This document shows positions 7,501 to 8,999 of a DNA stretch of 8,999 bases, piece by piece; the first letter of the stretch is position 1, and every line of letters starts with the position of its first letter. The notes under the pieces are model-generated. The model was not told where the DNA came from. It saw only the letters and a list, made by a program, of their open reading frames with translations, and ran no database searches. This DNA is from 13-1-40CM-70-15 sp964641215 (lineage in GTDB: Bacteria; Gemmatimonadota; Gemmatimonadetes; Gemmatimonadales; GWC2-71-9). Made by a program: the position numbers and the translations under genes. The stretch is from contig CAZXKD010000117.1 in assembly GCA_964641215.1 (NCBI GenBank), forward strand, positions 1-8,999, given 5' to 3'.

Positions 7501-7749
7501 CGGCGTCGTGAGCAGGATAGAGATCGGATGAACCGTGCTTCGGTCGTGGTCGGCTCGGCGGTCGCTCATCCCCCAAGCGATCCGAGGAGCGTCACTCTGG
7601 AACCAGCTGTCCTCGGCGAGCTCGGCCATGATCCCCGGGCCGATGACCGTCATGGCCCGGGTAGCGTACACGGCGGCTGCCAGGCCGACGGCCAGCGCCA
7701 GCACGACGTCCCATCCGACGGACCGTCGCGCCGGCACCGGCAGGGTCAC
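4540..7749 (-). CDS. Multi-pass membrane (GT-C-like) protein fused to a six-hairpin glycosidase-like domain
   Basis: This is a 1069-residue protein. Residues 1-405 hold about eleven hydrophobic segments (for example 13-30, 100-120, 128-147, 155-172, 211-228, 314-331, 338-356, 362-380, 386-402). A large loop at 36-74 carries acidic residues and a VHP motif (SDAPR at 52-56, H74-P75), and a second long loop spans about 229-313. This layout, with FLYALHWLPLL near the last helices, resembles polyprenyl-phosphate-sugar-dependent GT-C glycosyltransferases. Residues about 430-640 look like beta-rich linker or accessory domains. Residues about 645-990 are helical with DFYGGFGAEADAPGLGIWAL, RMDHGRPLLFVNAVSYAGL, WPLWTYFDVAEAHQWLL and TPHHWTTAEMLLLQLDML, the style of (alpha/alpha)6 six-hairpin glycosidases. 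A small beta domain ends the protein. Acidic candidates include E724, D726, D954 and E956, but no catalytic pair can be assigned. The GTG start (7747-7749) overlaps the upstream stop as GTGA. The open frame continues upstream to 8406, but that part is an out-of-frame shadow of the prenyltransferase gene. The substrate is unknown. Confidence 0.85.
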   Translation of the reverse strand: MTLPVPARRSVGWDVVLALAVGLAAAVYATRAMTVIGPGIMAELAEDSWFQSDAPRIAWGMSDRRADHDRSTVHPISILLTTPPVLALRLWFGWSAARATASVVTVVAGLWGAALYVLLRSLRCRRPDALLYTMLGIASAAAIFWLPIRDRYALGSVSIMGGLALVATAAAPAGATTLRWIIASAATLAVTVTNWMFGVLAAAVLLPVRRALVVTAGGLALVIVCWVAQNRLVPNTRFFVPTREEAEYTFRPTADRLRSVLRVVTVHSIVMPQFSRLHEGGDPLPLDAWLRPAAQNQLTMQETRSGTGGTAGNIATVAWLAALVIGIGTALTRWRDQRIWLVVLLGLAGQVALHLVYGEETFLYALHWLPLLVALAAAGTLGPLRPLSLALAGVVLVTAGTNNVAAFRRAARLYGPEREIALRAKNHRPDEPWPRGEGHVLLARPGTPESAKSWHEPGASLSPVKGSFGVSLWAEDSLGNLVSGERLPLAEVTQRFAWDSGATVPAIVTETTHYRARWELPAPGRWQLAVSPRQPAATRVELVVRSVGPSGGPVRSLAWNGKRLRINDAWSLELAPAPQRVVIGHEGDDHWMTARSGATEWAGEDGWGYARLALDPRATTTATLTADSLPPDTAPLPAHLVPFAELSLPDPRFAESMRAEVTHLAMSLVSGETRSSDPVNTPIPWQRTGAYIVTALARAGQVPLARSLAVFLAENDFYGGFGAEADAPGLGIWALTEVATQAADSAYDRWAWPHVRRKAERIIELLDARQDVRVPLSYPVTPWARRNDDPTLVANAARDGLIVGRMDHGRPLLFVNAVSYAGLVRAAALATREGHKDDAARYAERAGRLRAAWKAAFAPPESNNPRAYIAALWPSGVAAEPEARATFQAALDRHWNQLRDSTGQPRAWPLWTYFDVAEAHQWLLLGAPERAWQVLTWFWEHQSSPGLYTWWEGDDEGNAFGWWTYTRGWLAPKTVTPHHWTTAEMLLLQLDMLARAESNEAEPTLVIGDGLPKEWLAHPLAVRGLHVAGRTVDWSWANGRLAATIRGAPVRVRPGAPFPRSTRVQVSAQ

Positions 7750-8672
7750 GCGGCGAGCCAGACGACGAAGAGGAAGGCTCCGGCGGTGAGGAAACTCACG
7801 CGGTCCCGGAGCGCGAAGACCACGGGATCGTCGTGGAGGTCGTCGCGCAGCGCGAAGACCCAGATGCGGGCTTGCCAGTACAACAGCAGCGGCAGGCCGC
7901 CCCACAGGAAGTCCGCCGTGCGGTAGAGATGGGTGATGTCGTGGCTCGAGATGTACTGACAGTAAACCAGCGCGGCGCACGCGATGCAGGCGATCCCCAT
8001 GGCGGTGAGGACCTGCGCATCGACGGCCTTGTACGCACGGCCGCGACGACGAGGCCCGCTGTCGGGGGCCATCCGGCGAAGCTCCGTCACCCGCTTGACG
8101 AGGGCCAGCGAGAGGAAGAAGAAGATCGAGAACGGCAGGAACCACCGCGAGAGCGGCACGCCCACCAACGCGGCGCCGGCCACGACCCTCAGGGTATACA
8201 GGGCGGCCAGGACGATGACGTCCACCAGCAGGCGGGCCTTGAGCGCCAGCGTGTACAGACCCGAGCCGATCGCGTAGCACCCTAGGGCCAGCTGAAAGTG
8301 CGGGGGCAGCGAGGCGGCGAGGAGCAGGGAAGACACCGCCAGCAGCACGGCGAGCCCCACCGCGGCGGCGGTCCCGATCTGACCGGCGGCCAGGGGCCGC
8401 AGACACTTGGTCGGGTGCAGGCGGTCGTCGGCGACGTCGCGCACGTCGTTCACGACGTAAGCGAACGAGCTGAGGAAGGAAAACGCCAGGAACCCGCGCA
8501 GCAGCGCGCTGACGTTATCGGGAGTCCACGCCAGATGGCCGGCGAGTGCCGGCAGAAAGAGGAGAAGATTCTTCGACCACTGATGGGGGCGAGTCAGGCG
8601 AATGAGAGGCCGCACCCGCCCGAAGGCGGTTGCGGCCGCGCTGGTCGTCTGCCCGACGATCTGTGAGCCCAT
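7746..8672 (-). CDS. UbiA-family prenyltransferase, decaprenyl-phosphate phosphoribosyltransferase (DPPR synthase) type
   Basis: This is a 308-residue integral membrane protein with about nine helices. It carries the Mg-diphosphate motif NDVRDVADD (75-83, the NDxxDxxxD pattern), directly followed by RLHPTKCLRPLAAG. That block closely resembles mycobacterial DPPR synthase. A DVIVLAALYTLRVVAGA helix (151-167), KRVTELRR (193-200) and the C-terminal ALRDRVSFL (287-295) further match that subfamily rather than quinone or heme UbiA enzymes. By family, it would join 5-phosphoribosyl diphosphate to a polyprenyl phosphate at the inner membrane, making a lipid-linked pentose precursor. The exact sugar and lipid cannot be read here. 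The ATG at 8672 directly follows the stop of the upstream dehydrogenase (TAG then ATG), with AAGGAG 6 bases upstream. Its own stop overlaps the GTG of the next gene. No DprE1/DprE2-like epimerase or phosphatase is visible in the window. Confidence 0.85.
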   Translation of the reverse strand: MGSQIVGQTTSAAATAFGRVRPLIRLTRPHQWSKNLLLFLPALAGHLAWTPDNVSALLRGFLAFSFLSSFAYVVNDVRDVADDRLHPTKCLRPLAAGQIGTAAAVGLAVLLAVSSLLLAASLPPHFQLALGCYAIGSGLYTLALKARLLVDVIVLAALYTLRVVAGAALVGVPLSRWFLPFSIFFFLSLALVKRVTELRRMAPDSGPRRRGRAYKAVDAQVLTAMGIACIACAALVYCQYISSHDITHLYRTADFLWGGLPLLLYWQARIWVFALRDDLHDDPVVFALRDRVSFLTAGAFLFVVWLAA

Positions 8673-8999
8673 CTAACGCTCCTTCGCGCGTCCCGGCGGT
8701 CTCAGGCCGAAGACGAGGACTTCGTCTCCGAGCGGATAGCCCTGTTGCGTATTGCCGCCGGCCGCGACCGCAACGAACTGCTCCCCATCCACCTCGAAGG
8801 TGACCGGGGGGGCGTTAACACCAGTAGCAGTGCGGTATTCCCAGAGTTGGCGGCCGGTGCCGGCGTGGTACGCGCGGAACCATCCGTCCCCCTCGCCAGC
8901 AAAGAGCACGCCACCAGCGGTTACGAGTGAGCCTCCCACCATGGGCTGCCTGGTGCGCAGCTGCCAGACGATGTGCCCCGTCGCCGGATCGATCCCGCT
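8673..8999 (-). CDS. PQQ-dependent dehydrogenase (quinoprotein), C-terminal part
   Basis: Only the last 108 residues are in the window, and the gene continues past the right edge. The visible part shows beta-propeller repeat style: DPATGHIVWQ, then TRQPMVGGSLVTAGGVLFAGEGDGWFRAY, then TGRQLWEYRT and GVNAPPVTFEVDGEQFVAVAAGG. These are tryptophan-docking-type blades and a C-terminal closing segment, as in PQQ alcohol and glucose dehydrogenases. Such enzymes are periplasmic, use pyrroloquinoline quinone, and pass electrons to cytochrome c or quinone. The substrate cannot be told from this fragment. The protein ends with a short basic tail (RPPGRAKER) and no fused cytochrome c domain at this end. 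The TAG stop abuts the ATG of the UbiA-family gene, so the two are probably cotranscribed, although the functions do not obviously match. The ATG at 8942 is internal. Confidence 0.88.
   Translation of the reverse strand, partial: SGIDPATGHIVWQLRTRQPMVGGSLVTAGGVLFAGEGDGWFRAYHAGTGRQLWEYRTATGVNAPPVTFEVDGEQFVAVAAGGNTQQGYPLGDEVLVFGLRPPGRAKER
8679..8684 (-). promoter_or_regulatory. Ribosome binding site of the UbiA-family gene
   Basis: On the - strand this reads AAGGAG, 6 bases before the ATG at 8672. It lies within the last codons of the dehydrogenase gene. It supports this start and translation directly after termination of the upstream gene. Confidence 0.75.

Noticed and set aside
7750..8406. 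Upstream extension of the 1069-residue protein's open frame, adding 219 residues
   Set aside because: It lies wholly within the UbiA-family gene in another frame, is rich in Arg/Pro/Gly shadow composition, and has no domain likeness. The GTG in the GTGA overlap gives a natural start followed by a hydrophobic segment.

Overview
The window is uniformly very GC-rich. Almost every base is coding, and no stretch of 300 bases or more lacks a gene. A Gram-negative bacterium is indicated by an outer-membrane-barrel-like protein with a Sec signal peptide, and by a PQQ-type periplasmic dehydrogenase. The signal peptide ending in LAAQ, the GC-rich composition and the gene styles resemble Gemmatimonadota, but the taxon is an inference. 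There are no rRNA or tRNA genes, no CRISPR array, and no transposase or integrase. The region looks like ordinary chromosome.

Layout: on the + strand (1-1388) lies the 3' part of a protein with a LOTUS/OST-HTH-like domain and RG-rich flanks. It is coupled by an ATGA overlap to an AAG/Mpg-type 3-methyladenine DNA glycosylase. Everything from 1327 to 8999 is on the - strand. Read in transcription order from the right edge, it holds the C-terminus of a PQQ-dependent dehydrogenase, a UbiA-family prenyltransferase of the DPPR-synthase type, and a 1069-residue protein with a multi-pass membrane N-terminus and a six-hairpin-glycosidase-like C-terminus. These are followed by threonine dehydrogenase (tdh), glycine C-acetyltransferase (kbl) and, after a 220-base spacer, a small predicted beta-barrel protein. 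The last gene converges on the glycosylase gene with a 62-bp tail-to-tail overlap.

How the genes work together: tdh-kbl is a classic two-step pathway from L-threonine through 2-amino-3-ketobutyrate to glycine and acetyl-CoA. The UbiA-like enzyme and the large membrane protein share a GTGA stop/start overlap. They are plausibly a lipid-linked-sugar pair, with one making a polyprenyl-phosphate pentose and the other using such a donor at the membrane. This is inferred from family resemblance and coupling, not shown. It is the most interesting part of the window. A 54-base gap with an extended -10-like element separates this pair from tdh-kbl, so two transcription units are possible.

I did not find a clear, self-contained novel defence or mobile system. 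The best leads are the membrane/glycosidase fusion coupled to a DPPR-synthase-like gene, the overlapping convergent 3' ends, and the LOTUS-like protein coupled to a DNA repair glycosylase.
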